A DNA stretch of 25,475 bases, taken from positions 1,956-27,430 of the forward strand of contig DFYY01000048.1 in NCBI GenBank assembly GCA_002383485.1, written 5' to 3'. The translations under genes were made by a program, and so were the position numbers. The notes beneath the pieces are model-generated. The model was not told the DNA's origin and did not search any database. It saw only the letters and a list, made by a program, of their open reading frames with translations. Source of the DNA: Bacteroidales bacterium UBA4070. Lineage in GTDB: Bacteria; Bacteroidota; Bacteroidia; Bacteroidales; VadinHA17. Positions 6,558 through 13,710 of the stretch are shown piece by piece. Every line of letters begins with the position of its first letter. Positions within the stretch are counted from its first letter, which is position 1.

Positions 6558-9010
6558 TACTCGAAGCAGGTGAGCTCGCACGCATTACGATCGGAATACT
6601 TACCGGTGATGATAAGCTGATAGTCAACGGTATAACAATTGACAGCAGGGCTCCGGGTGCAGGTCCTGATCTGCTTTTCATTGCATTGCGGGGTCCCAAT
6701 CATGACGGCCATAAATTCATTGAGCATCTGTATCACAGGGGGATAAAACTGTTCCTTGTTGACACCCTGCCGGCTAACCACGGAGAGATGGCCGGCGCCG
6801 GATTTGTCATGGTGGATAATACCATGGAGGCATTGCATCGTCTTGCCGGGTGGAGGCGGGAGGGTTTCAGGGGTAAAGTCATAGCAGTGACGGGGAGTGC
6901 AGGGAAGACAATTGTCAAGGAGTGGCTGGCCGGCGTACTGAGCACCTCTAAAAGCGTAATAAGAAGTCCGAGAAGCTATAACTCCCAGGTCGGGGTGGCT
7001 CTTTCACTGATGAACCTGGATGACCATTATGACGTGGCAGTCATTGAAGCAGGGATATCAAAGCCCGGTGAGATGGAGAAGCTGGCACGCATCATACGGC
7101 CTGACACTGTAATTATAACAAATATCGGTGATGCACACGGCGAAAACTTCACGGGAAGAGAGGCTGTTGCATCAGAAAAGCTGAAGCTGGCGGCAGGAGC
7201 AAGTCTTGTGATCTGCTGTGCTGATGATCAGGTCATAATGAAGGAGATGGCATCACGCTATCCCTCAGTACCTCTCTTTACATGGTCAGTATCCGGACAG
7301 GAAGCCGGATTGCGGGTTGCAGTCGCCGAAACTAATAAGAACGGGCAGATCCTGCGCTGTGCAACGGCCGGGAGGTCTTTTGAAGCGGTAATCCCTTTTG
7401 CTGATCATGCTTCCGCGGAGAATGCTGTCTCTGTCATCGCATGCTGTATCACGGAGAGTCTGCCGGATCAGTCGATAGTAAAAGGGATGTCAGAACTTCC
7501 GGTGGTGGCCATGCGTATGGAGACTAAGCGGGGGATGAACGGATGTACCCTTATTGAAGACTATTATAATTCAGATCCGGCATCACTGGGGATGGCGATT
7601 GATTTTCTAAGGACACATTCAAGGGGAAGAACAGCGTTGATCTTATCTGATTTCAGGCAGATCGGCGGTGATGAGAAGGAGCTTTATGAAGGGGTGGCAA
7701 GGGCTGTGACGGGCGCCGGCATAGACCGATTCATCGGTATAGGGGAAGCACTGTCGCGATGCAGGGATGGGTTTCCTTACGGATCACTCTTCTTTGCATC
7801 CACGGAAGAGTGTGCTGACGCAATCCGGTCGCTGAACTTCCATGATGAGACTATCCTTATCAAGGGCGCACGTGTCTTCGGACTTGAACGCCTCAGCGGA
7901 CTCCTTGTAAGTCAGCTACACCAGACACGGCTGGAGATAAATATGACTGCCGTGGCTCATAATTTTAACGAATTCAGAAGGTTGCTGAAGCCGGGCACGG
8001 GAATGATCGCGATGGTGAAGGCGTTTGCATATGGTTCGGGCTCGGCGGAGATAGCATCGCTCCTCGAATATAACGGGGTAAGCTGGTTTGCCGTGGCATA
8101 TGCCGACGAAGGTGTCGCCCTCAGGGAAGAGGGGATAACGTCGCCGGTGATTGTCATGAATCCTGATGAGGGTGTACTGGAGCTGATGATCAGCCATAAC
8201 CTTGAACCGGAGATATACAGCCTGGAGTCATATCATGCCTTTGCATCCGTTGCCAGAAGATTTGGCCTGCTGAATTATCCTGTACATATCAAGCTGGACA
8301 CCGGAATGCACAGGCTGGGATTCAGCCCTGAGGATCTTGATGAACTGATTCCCTGTTTACTGACTCAGCAACATCTGAAAGTGGTATCCCTGTTCTCGCA
8401 TCTCGCAGCCAGTGATGATCCGGCGCTTGATTCCTTCACCCGCTTCCAGGCCTCAATACTGACCAATGCGGCCGGGAGGCTTAAGAGGTCACTTGGGTAC
8501 GGCTTTAATGTTCACCTGCTTAACACGTCAGGCATAATCCGCTTCCCTGAATACCAGTTTGACATGGTAAGAATCGGTATAGGCCTCTACGGAATTGGCA
8601 GTCATGAGGGAGTTGCACTTCGGCGGACCGGCAGATTTGTGACTGCAGTGTCACAGGTAAGGAGTGTCCCTGCCGGTGACCCGGTGAGTTACGGCTGCAG
8701 GGGCATATCGGATCACGACAGGGAGATAGCTGTCATCCCGGTGGGCTATGCTGACGGATTGCGAAGAGAGCTGGGCGAGGGGAAGGGCAGCCTGTTTATA
8801 AAGGGGCAGCGGGTACCGATAACCGGGAAAATTTGCATGGATATGTGCATGGCGGATGTTACGGGAATGAATGTCAGAAGAGGTGATGAGGCTGAAGTAT
8901 TCGGGACAGGCATATCCATCGAAGAGATAGCTGATCTGTGCAATACAATACCCTACGAAATCCTTACCTCGATTCCGCAAAGGGTCAAAAGAGTTTATGT
9001 AAATGAATAA
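6554..9010 (+). CDS. murF-alr: Bifunctional UDP-MurNAc-tripeptide:D-Ala-D-Ala ligase / alanine racemase
   Basis: This is a fusion of two enzymes of peptidoglycan precursor synthesis, known in Bacteroidota; the protein has 818 residues. The N-terminal half (about 1-455) is the Mur ligase that adds D-Ala-D-Ala to the UDP-MurNAc tripeptide with ATP. Its P-loop is TGSAGKT (113-119), followed by the NIGDAH and EDYYNSDP stretches. The C-terminal half (about 460-818) is a PLP-dependent alanine racemase that makes D-alanine. The PLP lysine is K489 in MVKAFAYGSG, the catalytic tyrosine is Y713 in VSYG, and KICMDM lies near the end. The GTG start at 6554 shares four bases (GTGA) with the tdk stop, which explains the non-ATG start as translational coupling. 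The 3' end abuts the convergent Crp-type gene with no gap. Confidence 0.95.
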   Translation: MILEAGELARITIGILTGDDKLIVNGITIDSRAPGAGPDLLFIALRGPNHDGHKFIEHLYHRGIKLFLVDTLPANHGEMAGAGFVMVDNTMEALHRLAGWRREGFRGKVIAVTGSAGKTIVKEWLAGVLSTSKSVIRSPRSYNSQVGVALSLMNLDDHYDVAVIEAGISKPGEMEKLARIIRPDTVIITNIGDAHGENFTGREAVASEKLKLAAGASLVICCADDQVIMKEMASRYPSVPLFTWSVSGQEAGLRVAVAETNKNGQILRCATAGRSFEAVIPFADHASAENAVSVIACCITESLPDQSIVKGMSELPVVAMRMETKRGMNGCTLIEDYYNSDPASLGMAIDFLRTHSRGRTALILSDFRQIGGDEKELYEGVARAVTGAGIDRFIGIGEALSRCRDGFPYGSLFFASTEECADAIRSLNFHDETILIKGARVFGLERLSGLLVSQLHQTRLEINMTAVAHNFNEFRRLLKPGTGMIAMVKAFAYGSGSAEIASLLEYNGVSWFAVAYADEGVALREEGITSPVIVMNPDEGVLELMISHNLEPEIYSLESYHAFASVARRFGLLNYPVHIKLDTGMHRLGFSPEDLDELIPCLLTQQHLKVVSLFSHLAASDDPALDSFTRFQASILTNAAGRLKRSLGYGFNVHLLNTSGIIRFPEYQFDMVRIGIGLYGIGSHEGVALRRTGRFVTAVSQVRSVPAGDPVSYGCRGISDHDREIAVIPVGYADGLRRELGEGKGSLFIKGQRVPITGKICMDMCMADVTGMNVRRGDEAEVFGTGISIEEIADLCNTIPYEILTSIPQRVKRVYVNE

Positions 9011-9033
9011 TCAGCCCAGCTGGCTGATCTTTT
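9011..9033 (+). terminator. Candidate intrinsic terminator after murF-alr, inside the 3' end of the crp-type gene
   Basis: TCAGCC (9011-9016) and GGCTGA (9022-9027) pair perfectly around a CAGCT loop, and the T-rich tail tctttt follows at 9028-9033. The hairpin begins directly after the murF-alr stop and uses the last codons of the opposite gene. The six-pair stem is short, so strength is uncertain. Confidence 0.5.
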
Positions 9034-9712
9034 CGAGCCTGGCCGGATCAACAATGCTTATCTTCTTGCCTTCAAGCAAAATGACTGACTCTGTGGCGAA
9101 CATTGACAGTGTGCGGATGGCATTGGATGTGGTCATGTTGGAAAAACAGGCCAGATCCTCACGGGAGACGTACGCCCTGATTGTACGTCCGTCACCTTCG
9201 AGTCCGTAAGTATCTCGCAAAACCAGCAGTGATTCGGCCAGCCTGCCGCGGATGTGCTTTTGCGTCAGTGAGACGGTCCTTTTGTTTGAGAATGAGAGTT
9301 CAAGTGCCATCATTCTCATCAGCTTCATTGAAAGATCAGGATTGCGTCTGATAAGCTTCATAAACGGATCCCTCTCAAACCGGCATATGCCCGAATCTTC
9401 AATCGCCACTGCCGAGGCTGAGTAGGCCGATCCTGATATGAAAGCCGCGAAACCTATGAGTCCCTGTGGCCTTACCATCCTGATGATCTGCTCCCGGCCG
9501 CCTATTCCTTCCTTGTAAACCTTGACCTTGCCACAAGCAAGAGAGTAAAGTCCGGCAGGCCTGTTGCCCTCGTGAAAGATCATTTCCCCCTTCTTCACCG
9601 ATTCGCAGGCATGATCCTGGATCAGGAACTCCTTATCCTTGTCGGGCAGTTCCCGGAACAGGGAGAATGGTCCTTCAATGCATTGTTCCAGATACGGATT
9701 GGTATAAAACAT
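9011..9712 (-). CDS. Crp/Fnr-family transcriptional regulator
   Basis: The protein has 233 residues. A cyclic-nucleotide-binding-type beta-roll spans about 15-120 (KKGEMIFHEGNRPAGLYSLACGKVKVYKE), followed by a dimerisation helix and a winged helix-turn-helix at about 145-220 (LAESLLVLRD, VSREDLACFSNMTTSNAIRTL, then a GKKISIVDP wing). The Arg-Ser/Thr pair that contacts cAMP in Crp is not evident in the SGSAYSASAVAIED segment, and the N-terminal cysteine cluster of Fnr is absent. The effector is therefore unknown. ATG 9712 has an AAGGGGA stretch just upstream. The gene is convergent with murF-alr. A palindrome between its -7 box and ATG suggests autoregulation. Confidence 0.92.
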   Translation of the reverse strand: MFYTNPYLEQCIEGPFSLFRELPDKDKEFLIQDHACESVKKGEMIFHEGNRPAGLYSLACGKVKVYKEGIGGREQIIRMVRPQGLIGFAAFISGSAYSASAVAIEDSGICRFERDPFMKLIRRNPDLSMKLMRMMALELSFSNKRTVSLTQKHIRGRLAESLLVLRDTYGLEGDGRTIRAYVSREDLACFSNMTTSNAIRTLSMFATESVILLEGKKISIVDPARLEKISQLG

Positions 9713-9718
9713 TTCCCC

Positions 9719-9736
9719 TTATGTTTAACAACATAA
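9719..9736. promoter_or_regulatory. Palindromic operator candidate TTATGTT-taac-AACATAA
   Basis: A perfect 7-4-7 inverted repeat lies seven bases upstream of the regulator's ATG and directly against its -7 box, so it covers the predicted transcription start. The half-site and spacer geometry, including the inner ATGTT-N4-AACAT, matches the TTGAT-N4-ATCAA layout known for Crp/Fnr proteins. Autorepression by the adjacent regulator is inferred from position and geometry only. Confidence 0.55.
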
Positions 9737-9744
9737 CAAAGATA
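9737..9744 (-). promoter_or_regulatory. -7 box TATCTTTG of the Crp/Fnr-type gene
   Basis: On the minus strand this reads TATCTTTG, an exact TAnnTTTG match. It predicts a transcript start near 9730 and a leader of about 18 nt before ATG 9712. No clear -33 TTTG is found at the expected distance. Confidence 0.5.
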
Positions 9745-9791
9745 GGAAAAAAGCAATGAAAAGGGAAAATTAACGTTTTTTAACACACTAT

Positions 9792-9809
9792 CGCTCAGAG
9801 AGTTGAGCG
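9792..9809 (-). terminator. Hairpin downstream of nadE, weak terminator candidate
   Basis: CGCTCA and TGAGCG form a six-pair stem with a six-base loop, 13 bases beyond the nadE stop. The bases after it on the minus strand (atagtgtgtt) are not a proper T tract, so termination here is uncertain. The rest of the gap up to the Crp-type gene holds that gene's promoter and operator. Confidence 0.3.
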
Positions 9810-9821
9810 TCAGGTTACTAA

Positions 9822-11483
9822 TCAGCGGTACCTGGAGATAATGGGTATCCGCCTGCCGCTTCCAAAGGCTTTTGATGAGACCCTGAGTATAGGGGGTGTT
9901 TGTTTTCTCTTGAATTCGCTGGTTCTGACCAGTTTTATTATTCTTTCAACCGTAGCAGCGTCATAGCCCTCGCCTGTTATCCGGTCCGCGGACCATTCCA
10001 GGTCAATGTACCTGTAAAGTATGGGATCCAGGATACTGTACGGCGGGAGTGAGTCGGTGTCCAACTGGTCTGGTTTCAGTTCTGCAGACGGAGGCTTTGA
10101 AATAATGGTTTCCGGTATGATCTCGCTGAGTGTGTTTATTTGGCGTGCCAGCTGGTATACCTCTGTCTTGTAGACGTCTCCGATGACTGACAGTCCGCCG
10201 GCCATATCACCGTAGAGAGTGCCGTAGCCTGTTGCTGCCTCGCTCTTGTTGGATGTATTCAGCAGCATGTATCCAAACTTGTTGGCGAATGCCATAAGTA
10301 TAACAGCTCGCAGGCGCGCCTGAATATTCTCCTCCGTCACGTCTGTTTTCCTTCCGGCGAAGAATGGCTGCAGGGTTTTTTCCATCACCTGCCTGGCCTC
10401 CTCGATGCTGACGATGTGGTAGGGTACTCCGAGTTTTTTGGCCATTTTAACCGAGTCGGATACAGAATGATCCGATGAGTAAACCGAGGGCATCAGTAGT
10501 GCCAGGGTATTTTCCGGCCCGAGGGCTTCTGCGGCCAGTGCCGTTACTACCGCAGAGTCGATGCCACCTGAAAGGCCGATTACTGCCTGTTTCATGCCGC
10601 CCTTGCTGAAGAAATCGCGTATACCTGTCACAAGCGCCCGGTGAATAAACCCGGTCATGTCGTCAGGAAGGGGTGGGGGACAGGAATATTCAGTCCTGTC
10701 GGAACCTGGTTCGGGAAGTGTGATCACCCTTACCTCTTCACCGCAGAATGCGAGTTTCTCAAGCATGGTCCCGTCGGCATCGATGAGCACGGATGAGCCG
10801 TCGAATATAAGTTCTGTATAGCCTCCGGCCTGGTTGACGGATATTAGTGGCACCCCGAATTCCTTCGCATTGCGTGTAAAGACCTGCTCGCGCACCTTTA
10901 TCCGGTTGTGGGAGAATGGATTGGCAGCTATGTTAATTATAAGGGAGGGTTTCTCCTTCATTATCTCATCCAGAGGGGCCACCTTGTACAAACGCCACAG
11001 CTCCTTGTCGCCGAAGGGCTGTTCATCCCAAATGTCTTCACAGATGGTTATGGCGATCTTTTGTCCGTTAAGTTCGACCGGCCGGAAGACGGTTCCCGGC
11101 TGAAAGTACCTGTCCTCGTCGAAAATATCATAGGTTGGGAGGAGAGCTTTGTGAATCACATCACTGATCTTTCCATCCTTCAGGAAGTATGCTGAGTTAT
11201 GAAGGCTTTTGCCGCTGCTTCCGGTGTTCGGGGCAGGGCCTCCGACGATTGCTGCAATGTCAGTGCAGTGTGATGCGATTTCCCTGACTACGGCTGTTGC
11301 TGCATCAATGATGTCAGAGCGGAGCAGCAGGTCAAGTGGCGGGTAGCCTGTGACGGCCATCTCGGAAAAGACAGCCAGGTCAGCGCCGCCTGCACGGGCG
11401 TCATCCAGTGCGGCGATTATCCTGCTGCTGTTGCCGGCGATGTCACCGGGTATATAACTGAGCTGTGCGAGTGCAACTTTCAT
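9822..11483 (-). CDS. nadE: Glutamine-dependent NAD+ synthetase
   Basis: NadE makes NAD+ from deamido-NAD+ using ATP and ammonia released from glutamine, the last step of NAD synthesis in the cytoplasm. The 553 residues show both domains. The N-terminal nitrilase-type glutaminase (about 1-260) has the catalytic triad visible as E41 (FSEMAVTGYPP), K112 (HKALLPTYDIFDEDRYF) and C148 (ICEDIWDE). The C-terminal synthetase (about 280-553) has the ATP-binding SGGIDS loop at 305-310, and later NTSNKSEAATGYGTLYGD and RTSEFKRKQTPP. ATG 11483 gives the standard MKVALAQLSYIPGD start. The gene follows the PorT-like gene by 10 bases on the same strand, so the two are likely co-transcribed. Confidence 0.96.
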   Translation of the reverse strand: MKVALAQLSYIPGDIAGNSSRIIAALDDARAGGADLAVFSEMAVTGYPPLDLLLRSDIIDAATAVVREIASHCTDIAAIVGGPAPNTGSSGKSLHNSAYFLKDGKISDVIHKALLPTYDIFDEDRYFQPGTVFRPVELNGQKIAITICEDIWDEQPFGDKELWRLYKVAPLDEIMKEKPSLIINIAANPFSHNRIKVREQVFTRNAKEFGVPLISVNQAGGYTELIFDGSSVLIDADGTMLEKLAFCGEEVRVITLPEPGSDRTEYSCPPPLPDDMTGFIHRALVTGIRDFFSKGGMKQAVIGLSGGIDSAVVTALAAEALGPENTLALLMPSVYSSDHSVSDSVKMAKKLGVPYHIVSIEEARQVMEKTLQPFFAGRKTDVTEENIQARLRAVILMAFANKFGYMLLNTSNKSEAATGYGTLYGDMAGGLSVIGDVYKTEVYQLARQINTLSEIIPETIISKPPSAELKPDQLDTDSLPPYSILDPILYRYIDLEWSADRITGEGYDAATVERIIKLVRTSEFKRKQTPPILRVSSKAFGSGRRIPIISRYR

Positions 11484-11493
11484 GGCGGGAGGA

Positions 11494-12189
11494 TCAGAAC
11501 TTCAATCCCAGCCTGATCCTGAACATCCTGATGGCAGACCTGTCCTTAAGCTGGTAGACATCCTTAAGGTCTTTTGTGACGTCGAAGAAATCCTGTGCAT
11601 AGCTTAATCCCGCAATGAGGGCTGCGTTTATCGGGAGTTCATACTCGATGCCGCCTCCCAGGTGCCATCCCGCATTCAGACCGTATACTTCGTTCTTCGC
11701 GTTCTCGGCGTTTATCTGAAGGGTTGGGAGGTCAACAGTTGACTTGAGAAGCATCCTGATGTCAAAGCCAAGGTCAGTGAAATAGGTGAAATACCCCACC
11801 TGGTTGGTCTGAAGCCGTATACCTGCAGGTATGTTCATATACCTTAGATTATAACTGATCTCATCACCGGCAGGAACCACCTCCTGGAAGTTGGTGAAGA
11901 CCATGGTATGTGGTTCTGAAGAGCTCTGTCTTCCGCCGGCTGAGATAAAGCTGATGCCGGAGGATATTGCATAGTTTTCGGAGAAATAATGGAGTACATT
12001 AAGTCCTATGTCGAAGCCTGCCCTGGCACCCTGGCCCGTATATTCCGACTCATTTGAGCCCATCCATGAGATTACCGGGTCAGCATGAACTGCAAATTTC
12101 AGCTCCTGTGAATGCATTTGTGCAGGCAGTGCACTTGCCAGCAGCAGGATCATGATCCTCAGTACAGATTGCTTTATTGCTCTTTTCAT
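11494..12189 (-). CDS. PorT-family outer-membrane beta-barrel protein
   Basis: The protein has 231 residues when started at ATG 12189, which places a clear signal peptide at the N-terminus (KRAIKQSVLRIMILLLASALPAQMHSQ split near SQ-E). The longer frame would put 45 non-signal residues first and starts within the region shared with the gldB promoter. The mature part has alternating aromatic strands, repeated Gly turns (YAISSGISFISAGG, YFTYFTDLGFDIRML, WHLGGGIEYELP) and a C-terminal Phe (IRLGLKF), as in PorT-like eight-stranded barrels. The precise function is unknown. It is the first gene of the pair with nadE and is divergent from gldB. Confidence 0.82.
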   Translation of the reverse strand: MKRAIKQSVLRIMILLLASALPAQMHSQELKFAVHADPVISWMGSNESEYTGQGARAGFDIGLNVLHYFSENYAISSGISFISAGGRQSSSEPHTMVFTNFQEVVPAGDEISYNLRYMNIPAGIRLQTNQVGYFTYFTDLGFDIRMLLKSTVDLPTLQINAENAKNEVYGLNAGWHLGGGIEYELPINAALIAGLSYAQDFFDVTKDLKDVYQLKDRSAIRMFRIRLGLKF

Positions 12190-12230
12190 CTTCTCAATCT
12201 TTGCCGGGCTAAAATTATAAATAAATGTCC

Positions 12231-12238
12231 TTATTTTG
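12231..12238 (+). promoter_or_regulatory. Possible -7 box TTATTTTG upstream of gldB
   Basis: TTATTTTG matches TAnnTTTG at seven of eight positions and lies 28 bases before ATG 12266. There is no convincing -33 partner. The 76-bp divergent gap must serve both gldB and the PorT-nadE pair; a near match for the other direction (TAATTTTA) is too weak to list separately. Confidence 0.3.
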
Positions 12239-12265
12239 TACTGCAAACATGACAATAGAGCTTTT

Positions 12266-13294
12266 ATGACCCGCTTTGCCAGAATCTCCGCCGTATCGCT
12301 CCTGCTGTTGCTGGCGGTTGTCACCTCCTCCTGCCGGCGCGATCCCTATAAGGTCAACCTGTCGGGCATCGTGCTCGATCTGAAGATCAGGGACCTGAGC
12401 AGTGATTTATTCAGCACTCCTCCAAACGAGATGTCTGCGCGGGTTGACCTGCTGCAGAAGGAGTATGGCCGCGCTCTCAGTATCTACAGCAGTGTCATCG
12501 GGTTGGGCGATCCCTCTGACGAGAGATGGAAATCGGCATTTATTCTGTTCGCCACCGATCTGCGCAACCTTGAACTGTGGGATGAGGTAAGGCGTGTGTG
12601 GCCTGACACCGAGGATTTGAGACAGGAGCTGGAGAGCGCATTCATGCACTACATGCACTATTTTCCGGGTAAAACGATTCCGGAGGTCATATCATGCATC
12701 TCGGTTTTCAATAACAGCGTCATCGTGGATGATTCGCTTCTGATGGTAAGCCTTGACCGATACCTGGGGGCGGATTCTGAGTATTACCCGCCTCTTGGCA
12801 TTTACTCTTACCAGGCCAGGAAGATGACTCCTGAATATGCTGCTTCCGACTGCATCTATGCCTGGGCGGCAACGGAGTGGGATTACAGTTCTGCCGGATA
12901 CGGAACGAAGACCCTGCTGAACTCGATGATTCACGAGGCCAAACTGGTCTATTTCACCAAACGGATGATGCCCGCGCTGCCGGACACAATCCTGTACGGT
13001 TTTTCCGGAAGACAGATGGAATTCTGCAAGGCAAACGAGGGGATGATCTGGGAGTATCTTGTCAGCAAGGACCTGCTCTTCTCCACTGACGGCTTTCTGA
13101 TCCGGAAGTTCACCGGCGAAGCCCCTTTCACCAGTTACTTCACGGAGGAGTCTCCGGGACGGGCGGTAGTCTGGACCGGCTTCAGGATTATCGAAAGGTA
13201 CATGAACAACAATCCGGATGTTACAATGCAGGAGCTGATGAGCATGACTGATTGCCAGTCCATCCTGGAAGGTGCTAAGTATAATCCGGATTAA
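12266..13294 (+). CDS. gldB: Gliding-motility-type lipoprotein GldB
   Basis: The protein has 342 residues when started at ATG 12266. Ten extra upstream codons from 12236 lack signal-peptide character. The N-terminus is a lipoprotein signal (SLLLLLAVVTSSC) with the lipidated Cys at 23. Family-typical stretches include ESAFMHYMHYFPGKTIPEV, MIHEAKLVYFTKRMMP (222-236) and CKANEGMIWEYLVSKDLLFSTD near the C-terminus. GldB is needed for gliding in flavobacteria and is also found in Bacteroidota that do not glide, where its job is unclear. The HE pair at 223-224 recalls an HExxH metalloprotease motif, but the second His is missing, so enzyme activity is doubtful. The gene is divergent from PorT-nadE. 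Confidence 0.88.
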   Translation: MTRFARISAVSLLLLLAVVTSSCRRDPYKVNLSGIVLDLKIRDLSSDLFSTPPNEMSARVDLLQKEYGRALSIYSSVIGLGDPSDERWKSAFILFATDLRNLELWDEVRRVWPDTEDLRQELESAFMHYMHYFPGKTIPEVISCISVFNNSVIVDDSLLMVSLDRYLGADSEYYPPLGIYSYQARKMTPEYAASDCIYAWAATEWDYSSAGYGTKTLLNSMIHEAKLVYFTKRMMPALPDTILYGFSGRQMEFCKANEGMIWEYLVSKDLLFSTDGFLIRKFTGEAPFTSYFTEESPGRAVVWTGFRIIERYMNNNPDVTMQELMSMTDCQSILEGAKYNPD

Positions 13295-13309
13295 CGGTGC
13301 GGTGAAAGT

Positions 13310-13330
13310 CACCGGCAGGGATGGCCGGTG
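13310..13330 (+). other. GC-rich hairpin after gldB
   Basis: CACCGGC and GCCGGTG form a seven-pair stem with a seven-base loop, 15 bases after the gldB stop. It is followed by an A tract instead of a T tract, so it is not a classical intrinsic terminator for gldB. It may still protect or end the message. Confidence 0.4.
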
Positions 13331-13333
13331 CAT

Positions 13334-13364
13334 AAAAAAAGAAGCTGCCTGTTAAGACAGCTTC
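13334..13364 (-). terminator. Intrinsic terminator of the ferredoxin gene
   Basis: On the minus strand GAAGCTG and CAGCTTC form a seven-pair stem around a ten-base loop, followed at once by seven Ts. It lies 28 bases beyond the ferredoxin stop, and the T tract gives the direction clearly. Confidence 0.85.
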
Positions 13365-13392
13365 CAGAATTCCTGAAAATGGGGAATGCGGT

Positions 13393-13560
13393 TTATACCG
13401 GATGAATTGCCTCAACAGGACAAACGTCGGCGCAGGCACCACAATCGGTACATATATCCGGGTCAATCTTGTAGATGTCACCCTCAGATATAGCCTCAAC
13501 CGGACATTCATCTATACAGGTTCCGCAAGCTGTGCAATCATCTGAAATTTTGTAAGCCAT
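13393..13560 (-). CDS. 2[4Fe-4S] ferredoxin, short bacterial type
   Basis: This gene encodes 55 residues. Two clusters are evident: CTACGTCIDECP at 9-20 and CTDCGACADVCP at 37-48, each a CxxCxxCxxxCP motif binding one 4Fe-4S cluster. The internal symmetry (PVEAI after both clusters) is the usual duplicated ferredoxin fold. It is a small cytoplasmic electron carrier, as used by pyruvate:ferredoxin oxidoreductase, hydrogenase or Rnf-type systems in anaerobes; its partners are not in the window. The start MAYKISDDC is standard for the family. The gene is monocistronic, with its own terminator downstream and about 150 bp of non-coding DNA upstream. Confidence 0.95.
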   Translation of the reverse strand: MAYKISDDCTACGTCIDECPVEAISEGDIYKIDPDICTDCGACADVCPVEAIHPV

Positions 13561-13710
13561 TATACTGTTTTTTAAAGATTACGGGCGTAAAATTATCTCT
13601 AATTTTTATTCTTTCCTAACCAAACAGAAATAAAATTCACCCTTGCCGGGGATATATCAAATTCGGTGCCATTCATACAGGCTTTAGCCCAGGGGATGAG
13701 AGTCAGAGAG

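Noticed and set aside
11494..12324. Longer version of the PorT-like gene
   Set aside because: The 45 extra N-terminal residues would bury the signal peptide and extend into the gldB start region.
12692..13333. A 213-codon minus-strand frame
   Set aside because: It is antisense to gldB, which has a lipoprotein signal and family-typical stretches.
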